From NCBI GenBank assembly GCA_014361245.1, contig JACIWB010000005.1:1-47564 (forward strand): a stretch of DNA of 47,564 nt. Direction: 5' to 3'. This document shows positions 7,801 to 15,463 of this stretch, piece after piece. The stretch is from Thermoplasmatales archaeon. GTDB taxonomy: Archaea > Thermoplasmatota > E2 > UBA202 > JdFR-43. The notes beneath the pieces were generated by a model. The model was not told the origin of the DNA. It did not search any database and saw only the letters and a list, made by a program, of their open reading frames with translations. Each line of letters begins with the position of its first letter. Position 1 is the first letter of the stretch. Position numbers and translations under genes: made by a program.

Positions 7801-9069
7801 TGTTCTTTCAAACAAACGCTTGTATTTCTCTTCCGCCCTCCTTGTTTTTGTTATATCTGTTATTATTCCGAGAAGAGCTGGCTTTTTTTCATATTCTATA
7901 ATTCCTCCCGTTCCAACAGCCCAATATGTTTTTCCATCCTTAGCAACATATCTGAATTCCGGCACGCTTATCGCTTTTCCTTCAATTATATCTTTTATTG
8001 CATCCTCGACTTTTTTTCTGTCTTCTTCATGAACAACAGATAAATAACCAATCCTATTTAATTCATCTATATCATATCCAACAGCCTCTATAAAAGCTCG
8101 ATTTGCAAATTTTATCTCTCCATCCTGCAAAATAAATATTCCACTGCTGGATTTTTCAGCAATTGTTTTATAAATCTCTTCTTTCTCTTTTAATCTTTCC
8201 TCCGCCCTCTTTCTTTCAAAAGATTCCATCAAATTAACTACAAATTCAGCTACTGAAACAATAAAATTTTTTTCCTCAATACTCCATTCTCTAAAAGAAT
8301 TATGCTCATGGCATATAACTCCAATAAGTTTTCCATTCTTTCTTAAAGCAATGTCCATCATTGATACAATTCCAAATTCTTTCAAATATTCAGCATATTC
8401 ACTTGTTCTTTCATCCTTCATTGCATCGCTTGCATCTATCAATATGCTCTTTTCAAATGCTTCAAAATATCTTGGATAATTCTCAGCTTTTAGCACAATT
8501 CCTCTTTCATGAGAATTTTTACTCAGAGTATATAAGTCATAGCAGACAAGCTCCTTTTTATTTTCATCATAAAACCATAAACTAACTCTCTCCACACCAA
8601 GCGTTTTTGAAACAATTTCATTTATTCTTTTTACAGCAGAATCAAAATCTGGAAAAGGAGTTTTAAGCAAATCAAGAAGCACTTTCTTGTATTCAATATC
8701 TTTCCTTATCCTGCTCACTCTTTCCATGGCAATTTTTATCGAAAAGGGCAACCTTCTCAAGCTATCCTTAATTACATAGTCATCTAGCCCGTGCTTCATT
8801 GCCTCAATTACAACATCCTCGAAAATGCCTGAAAGAACCATTATTACAGGAACAAATTCCTTTCTCTTTTTAACTTCCCTTAAAACTCTTATTCCACTTC
8901 CCCATGGAATTTCATAATCAGTTATTACTACATCATATTCCCTATCAACAATTTCATAAAATTTTCTCTCGCTATATACCTCAAAAAATTCATCATTTGG
9001 AAAATAATTTTTAAGATAATCAACTATTTTTTTCATCTCCTCCCCGCTGGCAACAACAATAAATCTCAT
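4831..9069 (-). CDS. Giant REC-GAF-PAS(7)-GAF sensor with HisKA-like end and no ATPase domain
   Basis: A 1412-residue cytoplasmic sensor with no transmembrane segment. By eye the order is: degenerate receiver 1-120 (Asp51, Ser80 and Lys101 present, but Ala7-Ser8 replace the acidic pair), GAF 145-285, seven PAS units at about 297-410, 412-530, 535-670, 680-795, 805-918, 925-1042 and 1050-1170, a second GAF 1175-1340, and a C-terminal helical pair 1350-1412. That last part reads ARAAHYFFNPLVIAKGYLEL with His1362, like a histidine-kinase dimerisation/phosphoacceptor helix. The protein stops there, with no N, G1 or G2 boxes of an HATPase domain. PAS5 has a Cys-rich KCYEIFHSSRKPAEKCP loop that might bind metal or sense redox. 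It is co-translated with the response regulator. Confidence 0.85.
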   Translation of the reverse strand: MRFIVVASGEEMKKIVDYLKNYFPNDEFFEVYSERKFYEIVDREYDVVITDYEIPWGSGIRVLREVKKRKEFVPVIMVLSGIFEDVVIEAMKHGLDDYVIKDSLRRLPFSIKIAMERVSRIRKDIEYKKVLLDLLKTPFPDFDSAVKRINEIVSKTLGVERVSLWFYDENKKELVCYDLYTLSKNSHERGIVLKAENYPRYFEAFEKSILIDASDAMKDERTSEYAEYLKEFGIVSMMDIALRKNGKLIGVICHEHNSFREWSIEEKNFIVSVAEFVVNLMESFERKRAEERLKEKEEIYKTIAEKSSSGIFILQDGEIKFANRAFIEAVGYDIDELNRIGYLSVVHEEDRKKVEDAIKDIIEGKAISVPEFRYVAKDGKTYWAVGTGGIIEYEKKPALLGIITDITKTRRAEEKYKRLFERTKDAILASTVEGKFIDANEAALKLLGYESKEELSKIDIAKDFYYNPGEREKIMEEVAKKGYIKDYEVEIKRKDGKKLIVLETSHEVRDEKGKLIGYEGIIRDITEKKEMEERLREKEERFSYFLNNAEIGVFCYMLEKPLDISLPEEEIIEEAFKARCVECNDAYARMLGARKEEIIGAMVSEFMPASEENREYLRQAIRNGFKIYGGISHEINKEGEERYFSNSLIGIVKDGKIYGAWGFQIDITEETRAKIALKESEEKFRKIFENASVGIYRTTPDGKILIANPFLAKMLGYESVEELMKRDLKNERHYEPGYERKKFIEQIEKDGYFRGISAWKRRDGKIVWVRESAIAVRDKEGKTIYYEGIAEDITELMEKEKALTDAKEEWEKIFNSITDPSLILAPDHTILDANISALNLLNKRKEEIIGKKCYEIFHSSRKPAEKCPMVDLLISSKPEIKSMEMSAVQGEFIVTVSPVMREGKVDKIIHIAKEITKIKEMNKALIESERKYRTIVENSSDAIYIYAGNKFLFVNDRVCQLTGYTKEELLSIDDIYQLIHPDDRERVREYGIKRAKGEEVPNFYSAKVLTKNGDVRECEFRVNVITYEGKYAVLGVVRDLTEEIKTLIALEESEKKYRSVVESASDAIYIITPSGFQYVNPAFEKLTGYSKEELLSKDFSFWKLIYEEDKKLIKEREMARIRGKKIPSRYEFRIVRKDNKVRIVETTTVEIGAGEEVKVMGILRDVSEKREAEEEIKKLSDLHYYIGKCVNESDRLEDLCKNFLKNLLDIIDIEYGNIFIYEKERNSLIPIAYLNYPEEFLERNIVEYSLNDKKREAVKSFLTMKKRYIKNLQNYKPLSYNLNLYKKYKMKELLTLPLKTKNEIHGIIQVMGTQEKPLTENKIRLLEAVSEELAGGIAKVKAIERVKEALEREMDFKARAAHYFFNPLVIAKGYLELAKEEDGKDKIEKAIKALERIEKVIKNVTQRGEIVE

Positions 9070-9087
9070 TAAAATAAAAACTTTTTA

Positions 9088-9099
9088 TATATTTAAATA
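9088..9099 (-). promoter_or_regulatory. TATA-like promoter of sensor/response-regulator operon
   Basis: On the minus strand a TATTTAAATATA-type box is centred about 25 bp upstream of the sensor ATG at 9069. No Shine-Dalgarno sequence is seen, so the transcript is probably leaderless. Confidence 0.5.
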
Positions 9100-9130
9100 T
9101 AGCTTTTTTCCGATTTTCGCAAAGAAAATC

Positions 9131-9140
9131 CTTATATATA
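9131..9140 (+). promoter_or_regulatory. TATA-like promoter of Vps62-domain gene
   Basis: CTTATATATA lies about 20 bp before a GTG (9156) and 23 bp before an in-frame ATG (9159). This spacing fits a leaderless mRNA starting at or next to these codons. Confidence 0.55.
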
Positions 9141-9155
9141 AAATTATTTTTATAG

Positions 9156-10826
9156 GTGATGAAATTAAGTATAATTTTGGTATTTATATGTGCTTTTTTA
9201 GTTATACCATTTGCAAGAGCAATAGATACAGATAAGGATGGAATAAGTGACGAGGATGAATTATCCTATGCAAAAGAATTTGCTCCAATACTTTATTTTG
9301 AGAAAGGTGAAGAAGTTTATCCAGTTGCTGTTGAATACCACATAAAAAACTCGAATTTGAATAAAAGCGTTGATGGAGAAAATATTTTAGTTGATTCAAA
9401 TCCTTCAGCTGAAAATCTTTCAAAATATAAAAATCCAGATGAAAACTATTATCTTGACAACAGAAAAGGAAGCATAGATGATAACGGAATAATAGAGGAT
9501 TACATAAATGAAATGGAAGAGCTCGGCTACGCTGTTTATGCGAGAGTTACTCCTTCTGGAAGCAACATAGTAATACAATACTGGTTCTTCTATGCCTTCA
9601 ATAAAGGTCCTCTCAACATACATGAAGGCGACTGGGAAATGGTTCAATTAATAATTGACCCCTCGTCTCAGCCAACCTACGCAATGTACAGCCAGCACAA
9701 CGGCGGGCAGAAGGCGGAATGGAAAGATGTTGAAAAAGATGGAAATCACATTAAAGTATATGTTGCAAGAGGAAGCCATGCAAATTATTTCATGTATTAT
9801 CAGGGTAAAACGGGGCTTGCAAATGATGCAGTGGGCAAGAATGGAAAAATAATTTATCCAGATGATTATAATTTGGTGATATTATGGGAGAAAGGAAATC
9901 ATATAAGCCAGCAAAACTGGATTGATTTTGCTGGAAGATGGGGAGAATTTGGAAGTGCAGAAGATGAATTGAGGGGAAAGAGAGGTCCATATGGTCCAGC
10001 TTATAGAGAAAATGGAGAAATGTGGAATAAACCAGTTGAATGGGGAGAAAGTTTATCATCTCTCAGTCCTTTAATGCTAAAACTTGACTGGTTTTTCTAT
10101 AACTTTGTTCTTATATTCATGTTGCTAACAGTTTTATCCCTATTAATTATTTTATTCTCCATTTATCGCAGATATAAAAAGACCGGAAAGAAATCATTAT
10201 TCTTCCTTTCCATAGATGGTATGAATGCAAAAAGTATTGGAAATATTCTCTGTATATTGGGAATAGTTATTGCTTTTCTCTCTCTTTTATTCCCATGGTA
10301 TAGTGTTTTTGTAGATATTCAAGCTGGTTCATATAAAACCCCTGGTATGGTAAAAATAATCTCAATAGATGGAATGGAAGGAATAAAGTTAAACCTGATG
10401 GAGAAAAATAGTGGCTTAGTTCAATTCTTTTCATTTCCAATACCATTTTCATATGTAATTGGAATAGGATTGTTCCTTTTCATCCTTGGCTTTATTGGAA
10501 TAATTGAAAGCAGAAAAGCTGGTAGAAAATATATTTCGAGAGGGATAAAGTTAATGGTTCCTTTTATTCTAATAATAGCTGTTGCAATTTTAATTTCAAG
10601 AATTCCTTCAATGCAGAGCATTCCCTATCAGGACGATATAAAAGAAATTATGGAGAAAATATCATCCTCGCCATTAAAAGGAGATGAAAATCTTTTACTT
10701 CCAAATTATGGAAGTTTGCATCTTAAATGGGGAATTGATATTGGGGCAATAATGCTTCTCATTTCTGGAATTATTCTTATTATTGCTGGAATTATTGAAA
10801 TAAAAGCAAAAGAGGAAGTCAAATAA
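9156..10826 (+). CDS. Secreted/membrane protein with Vps62-like domain
   Basis: A 556-residue exported protein. Residues 1-23 form a signal peptide (KLSIILVFICAFLVIPFARA). DTDKDGISDEDE next resembles a calcium-binding thrombospondin-3-type loop. Residues about 37-290 resemble the Vps62/DUF946 family, with FAPILYFEKGEEVYPVAVEY, the IQYWFFYAFN strand, HEGDWEMVQLII, and VYVARGSHANYF. The C-terminal half has about five membrane segments (near 312-335, 362-385, 430-455, 470-490 and 535-552). Vps62-like domains occur in fungal, plant and some bacterial proteins without a settled function. The domain would face outside. GTG at 9156 and ATG at 9159 are both possible starts. The 3' end overlaps the convergent gene by 8 bp. 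Confidence 0.75.
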   Translation: MMKLSIILVFICAFLVIPFARAIDTDKDGISDEDELSYAKEFAPILYFEKGEEVYPVAVEYHIKNSNLNKSVDGENILVDSNPSAENLSKYKNPDENYYLDNRKGSIDDNGIIEDYINEMEELGYAVYARVTPSGSNIVIQYWFFYAFNKGPLNIHEGDWEMVQLIIDPSSQPTYAMYSQHNGGQKAEWKDVEKDGNHIKVYVARGSHANYFMYYQGKTGLANDAVGKNGKIIYPDDYNLVILWEKGNHISQQNWIDFAGRWGEFGSAEDELRGKRGPYGPAYRENGEMWNKPVEWGESLSSLSPLMLKLDWFFYNFVLIFMLLTVLSLLIILFSIYRRYKKTGKKSLFFLSIDGMNAKSIGNILCILGIVIAFLSLLFPWYSVFVDIQAGSYKTPGMVKIISIDGMEGIKLNLMEKNSGLVQFFSFPIPFSYVIGIGLFLFILGFIGIIESRKAGRKYISRGIKLMVPFILIIAVAILISRIPSMQSIPYQDDIKEIMEKISSSPLKGDENLLLPNYGSLHLKWGIDIGAIMLLISGIILIIAGIIEIKAKEEVK

Positions 10827-11256
10827 TCTTCTTTATTTCCTCAAAAAGCTCATCCACGCTTTCAAAATTTTTTATTCCAACATCCCAGCTTTTAAGCCCA
10901 TAAACTGGCTTTCCATGTTGCAAAGCCAATGCAATTTCTGAAAGAGTTCCATATTTTCCATCTATTGCTATAACAATGTCCCCGTTCATTACCACAAGAA
11001 CATTTCTTGCATATCCCATTCCAGTTAATATAACATAGTCAAGATATTTATTCCCATCACTTCTATCGTTTCCAGGAAGAATTCCTATTGTAATCCCTCC
11101 TTTTTCCTTTGCTCCCTTGCAAACTGCCTCCATTACTCCCCCTCGCCCGCCAGTAATAAGCACCGCTCCCATTTCCGCTATCCTGCGCCCTACTTCAACA
11201 GCCATCTCATATATTTCTTCGCTACAATTCTCTCCTCCTACAACACTCACATACAT
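10819..11256 (-). CDS. TIGR00725-type Rossmann-fold protein (LOG/MoCo-carrier-like)
   Basis: A 145-residue Rossmann-type protein of the TIGR00725 group, related to LOG/lysine-decarboxylase-like and molybdenum-cofactor carrier proteins. Key segments are MYVSVVGGENC, AVLITGGRGGVMEAVCKGAKEKGG with the nucleotide-binding glycines, and YARNVLVVMNGDIVIAIDGKYGTLSEIALAL near the C-terminus. I place the start at the ATG at 11256: it begins the first beta-strand, and a TATA-like box lies about 26 bp upstream. A frame extending to 11346 adds 30 non-conserved residues that would run into the divergent oxidoreductase gene. The ligand is unknown. Confidence 0.8.
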   Translation of the reverse strand: MYVSVVGGENCSEEIYEMAVEVGRRIAEMGAVLITGGRGGVMEAVCKGAKEKGGITIGILPGNDRSDGNKYLDYVILTGMGYARNVLVVMNGDIVIAIDGKYGTLSEIALALQHGKPVYGLKSWDVGIKNFESVDELFEEIKKII

Positions 11257-11296
11257 GTGGATAAAAAAATTTATGGAGATAAACTTTACTCGCAAG

Positions 11297-11307
11297 ATTA
11301 ATATATC
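11297..11307 (+). promoter_or_regulatory. TATA-like promoter of ferredoxin oxidoreductase operon
   Basis: ATTAATATATC is centred about 24 bp before the ATG at 11326 with no Shine-Dalgarno sequence. A separate AAGTTTATC-type box for the divergent gene lies at about 11278-11288 on the other strand. Confidence 0.5.
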
Positions 11308-11325
11308 CACCACTATTACCCCTTC

Positions 11326-12222
11326 ATGTATGAAATTCGCTTCCATGGAAGAGGTGGGCAGGGCGCCAGGATGGCCGCAGAAGCTTTTGCCCTTGCTGCC
11401 TTTTTAGAAGGAGATTATGCAGTTAGCTTCCCCTTTTTCGGAGCAGAGCGAAGGGGGGCGCCGGTGAGGGCATTTACAAGGGTTGATGATAAGAAAATAA
11501 GGATAAAGACGCAGGTTTATGAGCCAGATTATGTGGTAGTTTTGGATGAGACGCTTGTCGAAACGGAAGATGTTCTTGAAGGGCTTAAAGAGGATGGAAT
11601 TGTTATAATAAACACTGCAAGGAAGCCAGAAGAAGTTAAGCTTTCAAGGGAAGTAAGATGTGCGACTGTTGATGCAACAAGCATTGCTCTTGAAATCCTT
11701 GGAAGGCCAATAACAAATACTGCTATTCTTGGAGCTATAGCAAAGGCAACTGGTAGGGTTAGTATAGATGCAATAGAAAAGGCAATAATAGAAAAGTTTG
11801 GTGGAAAGTTGGGACAGGAAGCTGGGAAAAAGAATGCAAATGCAGCAAGAGTTGCTTATGAGAAAACTCTTGTTGGCTTATCTCAATCAGGCAAAGAATT
11901 TATACCTCGCAAAAAATGGTTGCCAGGCGTTGATGAAATGCCGATTGGAGGAGCAACTTCTTCGCTAACCACACCAGCTGGCAGGGTTGGAATTGGCTCA
12001 TTTTTGGAAAACAAGACGGGCGACTGGCGAACCTTCTTGCCAGTGATAGATGAAGAAAAATGCATTGGATGTCAGTTCTGCTGGTTTTATTGTCCAGAGG
12101 GATGCATCTCAATGAAGGATGGAAAGGCAAAAGTTGATTATGATTATTGCAAAGGTTGCGGGATATGTGCAAATGAATGCCCCGCAAAAGCAATTTCGAT
12201 GCAGAGAGAGGTGAGAACATGA
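11326..12222 (+). CDS. porG: 2-oxoacid:ferredoxin oxidoreductase gamma-delta fusion subunit
   Basis: Fused gamma and delta subunits of a pyruvate/2-oxoacid:ferredoxin oxidoreductase, which oxidatively decarboxylates keto acids to acyl-CoA and reduces ferredoxin. Residues 1 to about 185 are the gamma domain, with [20 protein letters not shown] and [14 protein letters not shown]. Residues 240-298 form a delta-type 2[4Fe-4S] ferredoxin: [15 protein letters not shown], then [12 protein letters not shown]. Between them is the linker [20 protein letters not shown], which resembles the start of free-standing delta subunits. This is the first gene of a three-gene operon; its stop overlaps the alpha start as ATGA. 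Pyruvate is the likely substrate from alpha/beta similarity, but this was not tested. Confidence 0.88.
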   Translation: MYEIRFHGRGGQGARMAAEAFALAAFLEGDYAVSFPFFGAERRGAPVRAFTRVDDKKIRIKTQVYEPDYVVVLDETLVETEDVLEGLKEDGIVIINTARKPEEVKLSREVRCATVDATSIALEILGRPITNTAILGAIAKATGRVSIDAIEKAIIEKFGGKLGQEAGKKNANAARVAYEKTLVGLSQSGKEFIPRKKWLPGVDEMPIGGATSSLTTPAGRVGIGSFLENKTGDWRTFLPVIDEEKCIGCQFCWFYCPEGCISMKDGKAKVDYDYCKGCGICANECPAKAISMQREVRT

Positions 12223-13400
12223 TTAAAAAGCTTGAGAGGAAAAAAATGGTTGTAACCGGTGACTATGCAAGCGCTTATGGGGCTTTGCTTTGCGATGTTG
12301 ATGTTGTAGCAGCATATCCTATAACACCTCAAACTCTTATAGTTGAGGAATTCTCGAATTTTGTTAACGATGGAATAACTGATGCAGAGCTGATTATGGT
12401 TGAATCAGAGCATTCAGCAATGAGTGCATGCATTGCGGCTCAGGCATGTGGAGTAAGAACCTTTACCGCTACTTCTTCGCAGGGGCTTGCATTAATGCAT
12501 GAAATGCTTTTTATTGCCTCCGCTTTAAGGCTCCCGATTGTAATGCCAGTTGTTAATCGTACCCTTGCTGCCCCCATCGGAATATGGTGCGAGCACAATG
12601 ACAGCATGCCGGAGCGCGATGCAGGCTGGCTCCAGATGAGCTGCGAGGATAACCAAGAAGTTCTTGATATGATAATAATGGCTTATAAAATAGGGGAAAG
12701 AAAGGATGTTTTATTGCCAGTGATGCCATGCCTTGATGCCTTTATATTAAGTCATACTGTTGAGCCAGTTGATGCTCCATCAAGCGATGAGGTTGCTGAA
12801 TTCCTTCCAAAATATAATCCATATGCAGAACTTGACCCAGAAAAGCCGATGGCAATAGGAACATTTACTCCGCCAGAATACATACAGGAGTTAAGATATC
12901 AGCAGCATGTTGCAATGGAAAGGGCAAAAAAGGCAATAAAAGAAGTTACAGAAGAATTTTATAAAAAATTTGGCAGGAATTACTATGGCCTTGTTGAAGA
13001 ATATAGATGCGATGATGCAGACTATATCCTAGTTACAAATGGAACCGTAACAGGCACAGCCCGTGAAGTTGTTGATGAATTGCGAAATAAGGGAAAGAAA
13101 GTAGGGCTTTTAAAGTTGCGCTTCTACCGCCCGTTTCCAGCTGAAGAACTTCGCAAAGTTGCTGAAAATGCTGAAGCAATTGGAATATATGATAGAGCAA
13201 TTTCCTATGGTGTTGGAGGTCCTCTTTTCATCGAGGCAAGAAATGCTCTCTATGGCTATACATTGCCAGTTTATAACTTCCTTGCTGGTTTGGGAGGGAG
13301 GGATGTAACAAAGAAGGATGTTGAGAAAATGTTTGAAATAATGATGGAAAAAAGGAAAGGAGAAATATATTGGCTTAATACAAGAGGGGTGAAAATATGA
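12219..13400 (+). CDS. porA: Pyruvate/2-oxoacid:ferredoxin oxidoreductase alpha subunit
   Basis: The alpha subunit of the ferredoxin oxidoreductase, 393 residues. It carries [20 protein letters not shown] and [18 protein letters not shown] near the N-terminus, [20 protein letters not shown] with [11 protein letters not shown] in the pyrimidine-binding domain, and [17 protein letters not shown] in the C-terminal domain. I use the ATG at 12219, which overlaps the preceding stop as ATGA and has GGTGA just upstream; a longer frame to 12177 has no such site. It overlaps porB by another ATGA at 13397-13400. The tight overlaps imply stoichiometric, coupled synthesis. Confidence 0.9.
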   Translation: MIKKLERKKMVVTGDYASAYGALLCDVDVVAAYPITPQTLIVEEFSNFVNDGITDAELIMVESEHSAMSACIAAQACGVRTFTATSSQGLALMHEMLFIASALRLPIVMPVVNRTLAAPIGIWCEHNDSMPERDAGWLQMSCEDNQEVLDMIIMAYKIGERKDVLLPVMPCLDAFILSHTVEPVDAPSSDEVAEFLPKYNPYAELDPEKPMAIGTFTPPEYIQELRYQQHVAMERAKKAIKEVTEEFYKKFGRNYYGLVEEYRCDDADYILVTNGTVTGTAREVVDELRNKGKKVGLLKLRFYRPFPAEELRKVAENAEAIGIYDRAISYGVGGPLFIEARNALYGYTLPVYNFLAGLGGRDVTKKDVEKMFEIMMEKRKGEIYWLNTRGVKI

Positions 13401-14281
13401 ATATTAAAGATCTGCCAGAAGAAAGCTTATTTACGCCAGGCCACACTGCTTGCGCTGGCTGCGCCGCTCCTGCAATAGTAAGGAATATGATGAAGATATT
13501 TGGGAAGGATACAATTGTTTATACTCCAGCAAATTGTCTGCTTGTTTTCAGTGGGACATATCCTCATTTAGCATGGAAGGTGCCATATTTGCATGAGGCA
13601 TTTGAAAATACAGCTGCATGCCTCTCTGGAATTGCAAGAGCATACAAGAAGAAAGGGAAGAAGGTGATTGCTGTTGGATTTGCAGGAGATGGAGGAACTT
13701 ACGATATTGGAATACAGGCTTTATCTGGAGCTGCTGAAAGGAATGAGGATGTTATATATGTTTGCTATGACAATGAGGCATATATGAATACGGGCATACA
13801 GCGAAGTGGAGCAACTCCTTACGGAGCAGATACTACAACAACTCCTGCTGGAAGAAAAATTCTTGGAAAGTTAGAGCATAAGAAGGATATGGCGGAAATA
13901 ATGAGAGCTCATGAAGTGCCATATGTTGCAACAATGAGCATTTCTCATCAGAAGGATTTCATTGAAAAAACAAAGAAAGCAAAAGAAATAAGTGGCTTCC
14001 GCTACCTTCATGTTCTTTCACCATGCCCAACTGGATGGAGGTTTGATCCTTCAAAAAGCATAGAAATGGCAAGGAAAGCGGTTGAAAGCGGGATGTGGAC
14101 ACTATATGAAGCGGAATATGGTGAGATAACAAACATCTACAAGCCGAAGAAAAAAATACCAGTTGAGGAATACATAAAGGGGCAGGGGCGCTTCCGCCAC
14201 CTCACGCCCGAAATGATCAAGGCGCTTCAGGATTGGGTTGATAGGAAATGGAAAAAACTTTATGGCGAGTTACCGCAATAG
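13397..14281 (+). CDS. porB: Pyruvate/2-oxoacid:ferredoxin oxidoreductase beta subunit
   Basis: The thiamine-diphosphate-binding beta subunit, 294 residues. HTACAGCAAP holds Cys19 and Cys22, and Cys47 in PANC and the later SPCPTGW complete the usual four-Cys pattern for a proximal [4Fe-4S] cluster. The ThDP motif is GDGGTYDIGIQAL at 98-110, ending in CYDNEAYMNTGIQRSG. A GGTGA ribosome site precedes the ATG, which overlaps the alpha stop. The presence of the Cys ligands and ThDP motif argues that the enzyme is active. The secreted M28 peptidase gene starts inside its last 34 bases. Confidence 0.92.
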   Translation: MNIKDLPEESLFTPGHTACAGCAAPAIVRNMMKIFGKDTIVYTPANCLLVFSGTYPHLAWKVPYLHEAFENTAACLSGIARAYKKKGKKVIAVGFAGDGGTYDIGIQALSGAAERNEDVIYVCYDNEAYMNTGIQRSGATPYGADTTTTPAGRKILGKLEHKKDMAEIMRAHEVPYVATMSISHQKDFIEKTKKAKEISGFRYLHVLSPCPTGWRFDPSKSIEMARKAVESGMWTLYEAEYGEITNIYKPKKKIPVEEYIKGQGRFRHLTPEMIKALQDWVDRKWKKLYGELPQ

Positions 14282-15459
14282 CAGCGTTTTGCGTTTTAAT
14301 TTTTCCAAACCTTTCTTTTTCCAATGAGAGCAATAAAGTTGAGGAAGTTATATATCTTTTGAATGAAGAAATGCTTCGCAACTATACTGAGGCAATAATT
14401 TCATTTGGGGCAAGGGTTACTGGAAGCGATGCTTGTAATAAATGTGCTGAATATATCTATGAAAAATTCTCCTCTTTTGGACTGAATGCAACAATCTATA
14501 ACTGGACTGATTTTTCTGGTTTCAGAAATTATGAGGGAATGAATGTTGAAGGAACTTTGCCTGGAGATGAAAAAGTAATCATTTTCAATGCACATTTTGA
14601 TAGCGTTGAAAATACTATCGGAGCGGATGATAATGCTGCTGGAGTGGCTGCATTGCTTGCTATTGCTGAAGTTATAAGCAAATTCGAATTTAATCATACA
14701 ATAAAGTTTGTTGCCTTCTCTGGAGAGGAGCAGGGCTTGCTAGGAAGCAATGAATATGCAAGAAATGCATATGAAAGAGATGATTTTATAATTGTTGAAA
14801 TGAATGCAGATATGATTGCCCATGCAGATGGAGAAAATGGTTCAAAATTCAGAATTTATGCAACTGAAGATGCTGACTGGATAACTGGAAAAATAAAGGA
14901 AATAAATGCAAATTATCTGAATTTTCAGCTTATAACTGGAAACATAAGCAGGAAATTTGGAGGAAGCGATTATCATTCATTTGCAAAATATGGGTTTGAG
15001 GCAATTGCATTTTTTGAATATGAATGGAATCCTTACATGCATCAACCAGAAGATAACTTAAGCAATGTCAATTTCACCTATTTATTAAAAACATCCCGCC
15101 TGATAGCGGCCACGCTCGCATGGCTTGCGGATGCTGAAATTGAAAAACCCTATTTCTCAATTTTATCTCCTCAAAGAGGGAAAATTTATTTTAATGAAAA
15201 AGAGGTATATGAACTTAAAAATGAAAAAATTTTTGCTTTTGGAAAAATTTGTTTAAGCTTATCTCCAAGAACAGAGGCGGAAAAATTTGAAGTTTATCTT
15301 GACAATAAAACACTTCATGTATTCAATGAGCCACCATATGAAATTGAGGTGGACAGATTCTCTTTTGGTAAGCATGAATTAAAAATAATTGCATATAATA
15401 AGGACAAATCTTCAACAGATTGGATTGAATTCTACTGGCTTAATTTAGGAATGAAATAA
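14248..15459 (+). CDS. Secreted M28-family metallopeptidase
   Basis: A 403-residue exported zinc peptidase of family M28 (aminopeptidase Y/PSMA-like). After a signal peptide (about residues 1-27, AFCVLIFPNLSFS) the M28 domain covers about 35-295. Ligand motifs run in order: FNAHFDS (His), GADDNAAG (Asp), FSGEEQGLLGS (catalytic and ligand Glu), MNADMI (Asp) and GGSDYHSF (His), so both zinc sites look intact. The C-terminal 100 residues look like an Ig-like beta domain for substrate or surface binding. No C-terminal membrane anchor is present. It overlaps porB by 34 bp. External peptide breakdown feeding the keto-acid oxidoreductase is a reasonable reading. Confidence 0.88.
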   Translation: MEKTLWRVTAIAAFCVLIFPNLSFSNESNKVEEVIYLLNEEMLRNYTEAIISFGARVTGSDACNKCAEYIYEKFSSFGLNATIYNWTDFSGFRNYEGMNVEGTLPGDEKVIIFNAHFDSVENTIGADDNAAGVAALLAIAEVISKFEFNHTIKFVAFSGEEQGLLGSNEYARNAYERDDFIIVEMNADMIAHADGENGSKFRIYATEDADWITGKIKEINANYLNFQLITGNISRKFGGSDYHSFAKYGFEAIAFFEYEWNPYMHQPEDNLSNVNFTYLLKTSRLIAATLAWLADAEIEKPYFSILSPQRGKIYFNEKEVYELKNEKIFAFGKICLSLSPRTEAEKFEVYLDNKTLHVFNEPPYEIEVDRFSFGKHELKIIAYNKDKSSTDWIEFYWLNLGMK

Positions 15460-15463
15460 TAAA

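Noticed and set aside
11257-11346. N-terminal extension of the Rossmann protein
   Set aside because: The 30 extra residues are not conserved and run through the promoter and into the start of the divergent oxidoreductase gene.
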